Part shown: piece by piece, positions 1 to 5,697 of the stretch
Layout: each line of letters begins with the position of its first letter
How positions within the stretch are numbered: position 1 is the stretch's first letter
Source of the DNA: Flavobacterium sp.
GTDB lineage: Bacteria; Bacteroidota; Bacteroidia; Flavobacteriales; Flavobacteriaceae
Direction of reading: 5' to 3'
Length of the DNA: 5,697 nucleotides
Assembly: GCA_027483785.1 (NCBI GenBank)
Contig: JAIXTU010000140.1
Span: forward strand, 1-5,697
Position numbers and translations under genes: made by a program
The notes under the pieces: generated by a model
Told to the model about the DNA's origin: nothing
Databases searched by the model: none
Seen by the model: the letters and a program-made list of their open reading frames with translations, nothing else

Positions 1-6
1 CTGATT

Positions 7-1389
7 ATGAAAAACCTTGTTTGGCTGTTAGCGGTTTTACTTACAGCTTGCTCGTCTGTTAAAAAAATAGAATCGTTAAAACCAGAGCCCGACGATGCGG
101 CGCCGTTGATTTACGACACCGAACCCTCGTTTTTGAACATGCCTGTGGAAATATCAATACAAGATATTGAAAATCAGATTAATAAAACATTAAGCGGCGT
201 TATTTACGAAGATAAAGATATTACCGACGACGACATTAAACTGACTGTTTGGAAGCAAGCGCCGATACAATTGCGGTCGGAAAGTGGCAAAATGAAGGTG
301 ATTTTACCTTTGAAAGCAAAGATTTTTTACCGTTACGGCACTTCAAAATTGGGTATTGATTTGTACGATACGCGCGAATTCGACTTAAACGGTGTGGTTA
401 CTTTGTTGAGTGAAGTGAATTTATTGAACTGGAAACTGCAAACCAAGACCCGAATTAGCGATTTAGATTGGAAGGAAGCGCCCACGATGACTTTAGGCAG
501 CAAAGTAATTTCGATTACGTATTTAGTTGATCCGGCGATCAAGTATTTCAAAGAAAAAAAAAAAAAAAACATAGACGATGCGATTAAGAAAACGGTTGAT
601 TTTAAGCCGCAGGTTTTAGATGCTTTGGCTAAAATGTCGGAACCGAGTTTGGCAAGCGAAACCTACCAATCGTGGGTTCGATTTACGCCCATTGAGGTTT
701 ACGCGACCGACGCTGCGATAGGAAAAAGCACTTTGGTAATGGATATGGGGGTGAAGTGTAAGATTGAAACGCTTATCGGCGCCAAACCGAAATCGCTTTT
801 TGATCGCGATGCTGTTGTTTTGAAAGCGGTTAAATCGGTTCCGCATGCGGTAAATGCCAAAGTTATTGCGGTATCGACGTATGCCGATGCCGAGGCGATT
901 ATTACCAAGAATTTCGCCGGGCAAGAATTTGCATCAGGCAGCCGAAAAGTAAAAGTGGAACAGGTAAAATTATGGCATAAATCGGGCAAAATAGTTGTAG
1001 CCTTAACGCTTTCGGGAAGTTTGAATGGCGATATCTATTTAAGTGGATTCCCAGCTTACAACGCGCAAACCAAAGAAATTTATTTCGACGATTTAGACTA
1101 TGTGCTAGATACTAAAAGTACATTAGTAAAAGCGGCTAATTGGCTGGCTTCGGGCACGATACTTAAGAAAATGCAACAAGCTTGTCGCTACAGTATTGCG
1201 CCGAATTTGGAAGAAGGTAAAAAACAATTGCAACGCTACACCTCGAACTACAGCGTGATGCCAGGCGTTTTTGTTAACGGAACGATGAACGAGGTGATTT
1301 TTGATAAAATTCAAGTGAACAACAAAGCCATTTTGGCGTTTTTGGAAGTAAGTGGCAAAGTGACGGTTAAGGTGGATGGGTTTAAATAG
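7..1389 (+). CDS. DUF4403 family lipoprotein
   Basis: This 460-residue protein is predicted to be exported and lipid-anchored. It starts with a short basic end (MKN), a hydrophobic stretch at residues 4-12 and a lipobox L12-T13-A14-C15, with Cys15 as the likely acylated residue. After the Cys comes SSVKK, not the acidic run of Bacteroidota surface-export signals, so I infer a periplasm-facing anchor. The body is rich in beta-strand-like alternation and has no catalytic motif I recognise. Length and overall character match the DUF4403 family of Bacteroidota, whose function is unknown to me. The ATG at position 7 is chosen because it opens the signal peptide; only six bases lie upstream, so the promoter and any operon partner are outside the window. 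A run of 16 A at 554-569 encodes part of KEKKKKN (residues 182-188). The gene converges on a RhuM remnant 12 bp beyond its stop. I am fairly sure of the lipoprotein call and less sure of the family name. Confidence 0.85.
   Translation: MKNLVWLLAVLLTACSSVKKIESLKPEPDDAAPLIYDTEPSFLNMPVEISIQDIENQINKTLSGVIYEDKDITDDDIKLTVWKQAPIQLRSESGKMKVILPLKAKIFYRYGTSKLGIDLYDTREFDLNGVVTLLSEVNLLNWKLQTKTRISDLDWKEAPTMTLGSKVISITYLVDPAIKYFKEKKKKNIDDAIKKTVDFKPQVLDALAKMSEPSLASETYQSWVRFTPIEVYATDAAIGKSTLVMDMGVKCKIETLIGAKPKSLFDRDAVVLKAVKSVPHAVNAKVIAVSTYADAEAIITKNFAGQEFASGSRKVKVEQVKLWHKSGKIVVALTLSGSLNGDIYLSGFPAYNAQTKEIYFDDLDYVLDTKSTLVKAANWLASGTILKKMQQACRYSIAPNLEEGKKQLQRYTSNYSVMPGVFVNGTMNEVIFDKIQVNNKAILAFLEVSGKVTVKVDGFK
554..569 (+). 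repeat. A16 homopolymer inside the DUF4403 lipoprotein gene
   Basis: Sixteen consecutive A bases lie in frame and encode part of GAA-AAA-AAA-AAA-AAA-AAC (Glu183 to Asn188). Losing one A gives ACA-TAG, an immediate stop. Gaining one A gives CAT-AGA-CGA-TGC-GAT-TAA, a stop six codons later. A tract this long is prone to slippage by DNA or RNA polymerase, so product length could vary. It could also be a sequencing or assembly length error, although the given length is the one that keeps the 460-residue frame open. Confidence 0.9.
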
Positions 1390-1401
1390 TCTTTGATAAA
1401 C

Positions 1402-1623
1402 TCAGGTGGCGGCAGTTGTCAAGTATTCCTTTACAACTGAATTCCCAACCAATTCTTTCTCTTTCAGTATATTTACAACGTGTAAACTTATATTTTGCTT
1501 GGTAGTATCAAATAGCTCGGCTAACTGGCTTTGATTCATCCATACTGATCCATCCTTCGCGTACAAAGAAACTGCGGCCTTTCCATCCGCTGTATTGTAT
1601 ATAATGATTTTAGTGTCTTGCAT
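1402..1623 (-). pseudogene. Truncated RhuM family protein (N-terminal remnant)
   Basis: The 73-residue product resembles the start of RhuM-family ('virulence protein RhuM') proteins, which normally run to about 300 residues or more. Visible hallmarks are IIIYNTADGKAAVSLY (residues 6-21), VWMNQSQLAELFDTTKQNIS (28-47), which looks like a helix-turn-helix, and ILKEKEL with VVKEYLTTAA (52-58 and 63-72). In intact relatives TTAA is usually followed by DGK and a long middle domain. Here the frame reads ACC-TGA and ends, and only 12 bp separate it from the DUF4403 stop, so the rest of the gene is absent. I start it at the ATG at 1623; a GTG two codons upstream (1629) is possible. It lies on the same strand as the AlbA_2 gene, about 190 bp downstream of it. 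It is probably a degraded fragment, but a small expressed HTH protein cannot be excluded. Confidence 0.65.
1413..1439. repeat. Inverted repeat (possible hairpin) between convergent genes
   Basis: Perfect 7-bp arms CAGTTGT (1413-1419) and ACAACTG (1433-1439) are followed inward by one C/T mismatch and a further AAG/CTT pairing, leaving a 5-nt loop. The element begins 24 nt after the DUF4403 stop and lies inside the last codons of the RhuM remnant. It could help end transcription of DUF4403, but no T-run follows on either strand, so it is not a classic intrinsic terminator. It may be a chance feature of the coding sequence. Confidence 0.35.
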
Positions 1624-1629
1624 TTTCAC

Positions 1630-1814
1630 AAATCTTTTTTTATAACCTGTTCTCGATTAAAAATTTTCTTCAGATCGCTGTTTCATTAAATTTCCTGTAT
1701 TCAAAAATACCATTTTAGAAAATGCAAATCATAGCTAAAAAACGATTAAACAGCTGCATATTTCGATTTTTAAGTAGAGTTCCGATTCGTACATATTGCT
1801 GTAGTTCGCTTTAC
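1630..1814. other. Intergenic region, no gene seen
   Basis: This AT-rich stretch lies between the AlbA_2 stop and the RhuM remnant, both on the minus strand. It contains only trivial ORFs, the longest noticed being 19 codons at 1735-1794 (-), plus short AT-rich dyads such as AAAAT/ATTTT at 1704-1716. I see no convincing intrinsic terminator for the operon and no RNA gene. A minus-strand AAGATTTG just before the remnant's start resembles a Bacteroidota -7 box but sits too close to the start codon to be persuasive. Confidence 0.6.
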
Positions 1815-2957
1815 CTACTCAGCGGCGTTGTATTTCATTTTTCGAAGAATGCGCAGCGCGTGTTTAAAATTCTGAAAAGCGGTTGGATTTGATAAACTTT
1901 TGAAAACCGATTTTGCGTCGATTAGTTTTTGCTTGGCGTCTTCGAAACCATTTAAATAGGCAATCATTAAGGTTTGCGGCACCGATTCTAATTCGGATTC
2001 ACGAACTGTTTCGGGTTTTTGGACAGCGCGATGCAAAGTGGCAAGCGTTGCGTTATAAATATGGTGTAAAACTTTTCGGTTGTATTCCGGCGGTTCGAAA
2101 AGCATTTCGGTGTCGAGTTTGTAATAACCGTTATCGAAAAAACGTATGGTTTGTCGTTCGAGCGGATAGTAACTGGTTTTATCGTTGAGTCCGAGCGCAA
2201 TAAACTCGGTTATGGTGAAGCTCGAATCATCGAATTCAATAAGTACTTCATCTTGCGCCGAATAAAACAATTTTACTTGTTCGTTTATCAATTCGATGTC
2301 TACGCGCGATAAGTACGTTTTGTCCTTTACTTTTTTGGGAATTCCGGCCCAGCAAATCACAAATAGTTCTTTGAAAACCTTGTAATGCGCGGTCATGTCG
2401 CGGTGTTTTACGTACATAAAATCCATGACACTATCGAGCGTATCTTGAATGCTGTTTCGGCTGTTGTTTTCGATACTTACAACTGTAGCTACATTGCTAA
2501 AATTTCGAGTAACGGGCATTTCCACGGGAACGCTATTTGAGCCAATTCTCACGAAACACGTTTTTTGAACAATAGTGTGAATTCCTTTTTTGAAGAACGA
2601 CGGTTTATTTTTCGGACTTATCGTTACCAATCCGACTACTTTCCCTTTCGGAAGATGCGGAAACGGTACGTTATCATACTGAATTTTAGGCGCATGTTCT
2701 AAAAAAGCATTCACTAGGTTTTGAATCCGACTGTCATCGAAGAAATCGTCGCCAACAATTTCATTGTCTTTGTCTTCCACACCTACCACGATATACGAGT
2801 GATTTGCCGGGTTGGAATTTGAAAGTGCACAAATGTGTTTCAAGAATTTTGCCTTTCCTTCACGCGTGTGCAAATTTAGCTGTCGCTTTTTATCATAAAA
2901 ACTCGACTCGTCGTTGTGCGCGAGCAGATTTTTTATAAGCAACCGCTTGTTTATCAT
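1815..2957 (-). CDS. AlbA_2 (Schlafen-type) putative DNA-binding domain protein
   Basis: This is a 380-residue soluble protein with no signal peptide. The N-terminal ~150 residues look like an AlbA_2 domain: an acidic/aromatic start around DESSFYDKK (16-24), then LKHICALSNSN (39-49) followed by SYIVVGVEDKDNEIVG (54-69), and FVRIGSNSVP (135-144), equivalent to the family's 'yvRxGs' strand. The usual Gly-Gly after the Asn is replaced by NPANHS. Proteins of this type are often labelled 'ATP-binding', but I see no Walker A or AAA motif, so that label is unsupported here. Residues ~155-380 match no domain I can name, though the whole protein resembles a long, conserved flavobacterial family of about this size. 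Its ATG overlaps the SDR stop by 4 nt (ATGA), so it is the last gene of a coupled AKR-SDR-AlbA_2 operon. A nucleic-acid-binding or regulatory role is inferred, not shown. Confidence 0.8.
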   Translation of the reverse strand: MINKRLLIKNLLAHNDESSFYDKKRQLNLHTREGKAKFLKHICALSNSNPANHSYIVVGVEDKDNEIVGDDFFDDSRIQNLVNAFLEHAPKIQYDNVPFPHLPKGKVVGLVTISPKNKPSFFKKGIHTIVQKTCFVRIGSNSVPVEMPVTRNFSNVATVVSIENNSRNSIQDTLDSVMDFMYVKHRDMTAHYKVFKELFVICWAGIPKKVKDKTYLSRVDIELINEQVKLFYSAQDEVLIEFDDSSFTITEFIALGLNDKTSYYPLERQTIRFFDNGYYKLDTEMLFEPPEYNRKVLHHIYNATLATLHRAVQKPETVRESELESVPQTLMIAYLNGFEDAKQKLIDAKSVFKSLSNPTAFQNFKHALRILRKMKYNAAE

Positions 2958-3709
2958 AGTTTTCTATTTACCAAAGTTGCCGAAGCTTGATCGGTTGGAT
3001 AAACAACTAAATCTGAAATATTTACATGAGGCGGCATGCTTGCTATAAAATGCACGATGTTGGCAATGTCTTCTGGTTTTAACGGCTGAAAACCTTCGTA
3101 AACTTTTGCTGCGCACGCTTCATCGCCTTTGAAACGCACTTTGGAGAAATCGGTTTGTACCATGGCCGGATGTACAGCACTTACGCGAATTCCCGTTCCG
3201 TTTAAATCGATGCGTAAACCATTGGTTAAGGTATCAACTGCCGATTTGGTGGCGCAGTACATATTTCCGCGCGGATATACTTCTTTTGCGGCTGTCGAAC
3301 CAATGTTTATGATGTGTCCGCTGCCTACTTCTAGCATTTTGGGCAATAGGGCTTTGGTGAGAAACATCACGCCTTTAATGTTGGTGTCGATCATGAGTTC
3401 CCAATCGGAAAGCGCGGCGTCTTGTGATAAATCGAGGCCATGCGCGTTTCCAGCGTTGTTTACTAACAAATCGATTTGCGAAAATTCAGTAGGTAAATGA
3501 GTTGCAAAATGATCGACTTGCTCACGAGAACTCAAGTCGAATAGTGCGGTGTAAACAGCGGTTTGACTTTCGAGTTCGCTTTTTAGTTGTTCGAGCTTTT
3601 CGCTATTGCGCCCGCAGAGTACTAATTGGTAATTTGCTTCGGCACATTTTCGTGCAATAGCCGATCCGATACCTCCGGTTGCGCCGGTAATAAGAGCTGT
3701 TTTTTTCAT
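2954..3709 (-). CDS. SDR family NAD(P)-dependent oxidoreductase, YdfG-like
   Basis: This 251-residue classical short-chain dehydrogenase/reductase has every key motif: the nucleotide-binding TGATGGIG (8-15), Arg34 after the second strand (CGRN), which favours NADP(H), NNAG (84-87), and the catalytic tetrad Asn110, Ser138, Tyr151 and Lys155 (YCATK). The C-terminal segment HVNISDLVVYPTDQA (228-242) resembles YdfG-type 3-hydroxy acid dehydrogenases (serine/threonine or 3-hydroxypropionate type), so oxidation or reduction of a small hydroxy acid or aldehyde is plausible, but the substrate is inferred. It is cytosolic, with no signal peptide or membrane segment. Its ATG overlaps the upstream aldo/keto reductase stop by 4 nt, and its own stop overlaps the AlbA_2 start by 4 nt, so it is the middle gene of a translationally coupled operon. 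Length is normal for the family. Confidence 0.92.
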   Translation of the reverse strand: MKKTALITGATGGIGSAIARKCAEANYQLVLCGRNSEKLEQLKSELESQTAVYTALFDLSSREQVDHFATHLPTEFSQIDLLVNNAGNAHGLDLSQDAALSDWELMIDTNIKGVMFLTKALLPKMLEVGSGHIINIGSTAAKEVYPRGNMYCATKSAVDTLTNGLRIDLNGTGIRVSAVHPAMVQTDFSKVRFKGDEACAAKVYEGFQPLKPEDIANIVHFIASMPPHVNISDLVVYPTDQASATLVNRKL

Positions 3710-4578
3710 GGTACTTTATGTCCTAATGCTGCGGTATATATTTCAAACCATTCGATGGTGCTCATCGAAAAAGTTAGTGCTTTCAGTTGATTTTTAAGTC
3801 GGTTTACATCGGTAGTTCCCACCACAGGAGCAATTTGCGCCGGATGTTTTAGAATCCAATTTAATAAAATCGTATCCGTTCCAACATCATATTTTTGAGC
3901 GAGTTCTTCAACAACGGGTTTTAGGCGTTTAGCGGTTTCAGAATCGATTTTAAAATAACTTCCAAGCGGATTCCACGCCAAAGGCTTTATCTGGTGAAGC
4001 AGCATAAAATCGAGTGCTCCAGAAGTTGCAGCTTCGTGATGGCTAGCAGAAAACTGAATTTGATTAAACTGAATCGGAAGATATTTAAGCAACAATGCAG
4101 TTTGATCGTTGGTAAAGTTCGACACGCCAAACGAACGAATTTTACCCGTTTGTAGCAAACGAGTGACTGCTGCCGCTACTTCATCGGGCTGTAACAGCGG
4201 ACTGGGTCGATGCAGTAAGAAAACATCGAGATAATCGGTTTTTAGATTGGTGAGCGATTGTTCTGCGGAAGCGATAATGTGTTCAAAACTATAATCGTAA
4301 TGTTTAATTTTAACCGGACGCGCTTCGCTGACGTACTGAATACCGCATTTTGTAATCAATTGAATTTTCGAACGATCGATTCCACTTTCGCGTAAAGCGG
4401 CACCAAAAGTAGCTTCAGTAGTGTAACCGCCGTAAATATCGGCATGGTCGAAATCGCTAATGCCACTTTCGTGGAAGGTAACAATCCGTTCGGCCATTTC
4501 GTTTACAGTTAAGTCTTTGCCCCAGACGCCCCATGTCATGACTCCAGCAATTATTTTGTCGGGCAATTTTTCTGTCAT
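3706..4578 (-). CDS. Aldo/keto reductase (YdhF-like)
   Basis: This 290-residue protein of the aldo/keto reductase superfamily reduces carbonyls with NADPH in a TIM barrel. Counting from the chosen ATG, the catalytic tetrad is complete: Asp44 and Tyr49 (FDHADIYGGY), Lys77 (ITKCG) and His123 (LLHRP). Cofactor-binding motifs are also present: FGVSNF (150-155) and the C-terminal VVGTTDVNRLKNQ (252-264), expected to hold the 2'-phosphate of NADPH. GVMTWGVWGKD near the N-terminus is typical of the YdhF/oxidoreductase subgroup. A TTG six codons upstream (4596) could extend it, but the ATG at 4578 has an A-rich leader typical of Bacteroidota and gives the expected length. It is the first gene of the operon; its stop overlaps the SDR start by 4 nt. 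It may act on the same or a linked substrate as the SDR, but no substrate can be read from sequence. Confidence 0.92.
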   Translation of the reverse strand: MTEKLPDKIIAGVMTWGVWGKDLTVNEMAERIVTFHESGISDFDHADIYGGYTTEATFGAALRESGIDRSKIQLITKCGIQYVSEARPVKIKHYDYSFEHIIASAEQSLTNLKTDYLDVFLLHRPSPLLQPDEVAAAVTRLLQTGKIRSFGVSNFTNDQTALLLKYLPIQFNQIQFSASHHEAATSGALDFMLLHQIKPLAWNPLGSYFKIDSETAKRLKPVVEELAQKYDVGTDTILLNWILKHPAQIAPVVGTTDVNRLKNQLKALTFSMSTIEWFEIYTAALGHKVP

Positions 4579-4762
4579 TTTTACTTGATTTTTCAATAGT
4601 TTCCCAAAAGTCTTAAAAATATAAAAAGGAAATCACAAATGACACTTAAGGTTTAAACGTGCTGTCAGAATTTAACCATCCTTTAACAATCATCATCCCA
4701 AAAAAAAATTCAATTTGTGACCAGATTTTAACATAAAACAAACTGAATTAATAACACAAGAG
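4579..4762. promoter_or_regulatory. Divergent intergenic region between AKR operon and moxR
   Basis: These 184 bp separate two divergently transcribed genes, so both promoters should lie here. Visible structure includes adjoining palindromes CTTAAG (4645-4650) and GTTTAAAC (4651-4658), two near-identical direct copies TTTAACCATC and TTTAACAATC (4671-4680 and 4682-4691) set 11 bp apart, a third TTTAAC at 4727-4732, and an A9 run at 4700-4708. I found no good -33/-7 pair facing moxR. The repeats could be an operator, but AT-rich chance similarity is possible. Confidence 0.45.
4605..4639 (-). promoter_or_regulatory. Weak candidate promoter for the AKR-SDR-AlbA_2 operon
   Basis: On the minus strand, GACTTTTG (4612-4605) differs from the Bacteroidota -7 consensus TAnnTTTG at one defined position. 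A TTTG (4639-4636) lies upstream as a possible -33 element. The 23-nt spacer is longer than the usual 19-21, so support is weak. The predicted start would fall a short distance before the AKR ATG. Confidence 0.25.
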
Positions 4763-5697
4763 ATGGAAGACCAAAGAACATCGGTAGATATCCGCGCAAT
4801 TAATGAGAAAATTGAACGCGAAAGTGCATTTATCGACTTGTTGTCGATGGAAATGAACAAAGTTATCGTTGGGCAAAAAACCATGGTTGAGCGTTTGCTC
4901 ATCGGATTACTCGGCAAAGGCCATATCTTGTTGGAAGGCGTACCTGGATTGGCAAAAACTTTGGCTATTAACACATTAAGTCAAGCGATACAAGCCAGTT
5001 TCAGTCGTATTCAATTTACGCCCGATTTACTTCCAGCCGACGTTATCGGAACGATGATTTACAACATCAAAGCCAACGAATTCTCGATAAAAAAAGGACC
5101 TATTTTCGCTAACTTCGTACTTGCCGACGAGATTAACAGAGCGCCTGCTAAAGTGCAATCGGCTTTACTGGAAGCCATGCAAGAAAAGCAAGTAACCATT
5201 GGCGATACCACATTTAAACTCGATCAGCCTTTTTTGGTATTGGCAACTCAAAACCCGATTGAACAAGAAGGAACGTACCCATTGCCCGAAGCGCAGGTTG
5301 ACCGTTTTATGTTGAAAACCGTCATCGATTATCCGAAAATTGAAGAAGAGCGCTTGGTTATTCGTCAGAATTTATCCGGCGGATTCGAAAAAGTAAATGC
5401 TGTTATCAGTACCGAACAAATTATCCGCGCGCAAGCGGCAGTTCGCGAAGTTTATATGGACGAAAAAATCGAAAAATACATCCTCGATTTAATTTTCGCG
5501 ACACGTTATCCAGAGAAATACAAGCTGGAAAGTATTAAGCCTTTGATATCGTTTGGTGCTTCTCCGCGTGGAAGTATCAATCTAGCAACTGCGGCAAAAT
5601 GTTATGCTTTCATCAAGCGCCGTGGTTATGTTATTCCAGAAGATGTTCGTGCCGTCGTGTACGACGTATTGCGTCATAGAATTGGTGTGACTTACGA
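4763..5697 (+). CDS. MoxR family AAA+ ATPase (partial, 3' end beyond window)
   Basis: The open frame from ATG 4763 runs to the window edge with 311 complete codons and no stop; MoxR proteins of this group are usually about 330 residues, so only some 20 are missing. AAA+ motifs are all present: Walker A GVPGLAKT (59-66, Lys65), Walker B FVLADEINRAP (118-128, Asp122-Glu123), sensor 1 ATQNPIEQEGTYPLPEAQ (161-178, Asn164), the arginine region VDRF (179-182) and sensor 2 GASPRGS (265-271). MoxR ATPases act as chaperone-like remodelers that work with VWA-domain proteins. In Bacteroidota they usually head a locus with a DUF58 protein and Bat proteins linked to stress tolerance or envelope integrity, which is expected to follow but cannot be seen here. 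The protein is cytosolic. AAGAG directly abuts the ATG, too close for a normal Shine-Dalgarno. It is divergent from the AKR operon. The gene identity is firm; the specific partner set is inferred. Confidence 0.95.
   Translation, partial: MEDQRTSVDIRAINEKIERESAFIDLLSMEMNKVIVGQKTMVERLLIGLLGKGHILLEGVPGLAKTLAINTLSQAIQASFSRIQFTPDLLPADVIGTMIYNIKANEFSIKKGPIFANFVLADEINRAPAKVQSALLEAMQEKQVTIGDTTFKLDQPFLVLATQNPIEQEGTYPLPEAQVDRFMLKTVIDYPKIEEERLVIRQNLSGGFEKVNAVISTEQIIRAQAAVREVYMDEKIEKYILDLIFATRYPEKYKLESIKPLISFGASPRGSINLATAAKCYAFIKRRGYVIPEDVRAVVYDVLRHRIGVTY

Noticed and set aside
616..989. Two minus-strand ORFs of 102 and 96 codons opposite the DUF4403 gene.
   Set aside because: They overlap each other in different frames and lie antisense to the lipoprotein gene, without domain or start signals.
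1704..1716. AAAAT-ACC-ATTTT dyad as an intrinsic terminator for the minus-strand operon.
   Set aside because: The stem is only five A/T pairs with a 3-nt loop, too weak for a terminator.
1735..1794. Small minus-strand ORF of 19 codons (begins MYESELYLK) in the gap after the AlbA_2 gene.
   Set aside because: It is very short, shows no start signal and no recognisable similarity; chance is sufficient.
1913..2188. Plus-strand 91-codon ORF, opposite the AlbA_2 gene.
   Set aside because: It lies wholly antisense to a well-supported gene, and its Arg/Cys-rich composition is typical of an antisense shadow.
3129..3500. Plus-strand 123-codon ORF, opposite the SDR gene.
   Set aside because: The SDR on the other strand carries all catalytic motifs across this stretch; the plus-strand frame has no recognisable domain.
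4579..4596. TTG start extending the aldo/keto reductase by six residues (MKNQVK before MTEK).
   Set aside because: The downstream ATG at 4578 has a typical A-rich Bacteroidota leader and gives the usual N-terminus shortly before the first barrel strand. TTG starts are rarer and no ribosome binding site favours it.
4710..4717. TCAATTTG as a -7 promoter element for moxR.
   Set aside because: It mismatches the consensus at one position, and no TTTG-like -33 element lies at proper spacing upstream; the closest TTTA is 24 nt away.
4693..4974. Minus-strand 93-codon ORF over the moxR start.
   Set aside because: It is antisense to conserved MoxR sequence including the Walker A region and has no recognisable motif.

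Overview
The window looks like chromosomal DNA from a member of the Bacteroidota, most likely class Flavobacteriia. The evidence is a DUF4403-type lipoprotein, a MoxR ATPase of the kind that heads Bacteroidota aerotolerance (Bat) loci, a flavobacterial-type AlbA_2 protein, AT-rich upstream regions without clear Shine-Dalgarno sequences, and moderate-to-low GC. I see no rRNA, tRNA, CRISPR array, insertion sequence or complete mobile element.

Layout. (1) Positions 7-1389 (+) encode a DUF4403 family lipoprotein with a 16-A homopolymer inside its reading frame. (2) Convergent with it, and ending only 12 bp from its stop, is a 73-codon remnant of a RhuM-type protein (1402-1623, -). (3) After a 185-191 bp gap with no gene comes a tight three-gene minus-strand operon. 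Transcribed in order it holds an aldo/keto reductase (4578-3706), a short-chain dehydrogenase (3709-2954) and an AlbA_2-domain protein (2957-1815). Both junctions are 4-nt ATGA overlaps, which suggests translational coupling. (4) A 184 bp divergent intergenic region (4579-4762) should carry the promoters of the operon and of the next gene. (5) A MoxR-family AAA+ ATPase starts at 4763 (+) and runs off the window about 20 residues before the usual family end.

How the genes work together. The AKR and SDR have complete catalytic residues and probably form a pair of NADPH-dependent carbonyl/alcohol oxidoreductases. Their substrates cannot be read from sequence. Co-translation with an AlbA_2 protein of unknown role is the most intriguing arrangement here. 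MoxR probably begins a separate operon with a DUF58 protein and VWA-domain Bat proteins beyond the window edge.

I found no clearly new defence or mobile system. The points most worth a second look are the A16 tract, where either single-base shift meets a stop almost at once, the coupled redox/AlbA_2 operon, and the truncated RhuM fragment beside the DUF4403 stop.
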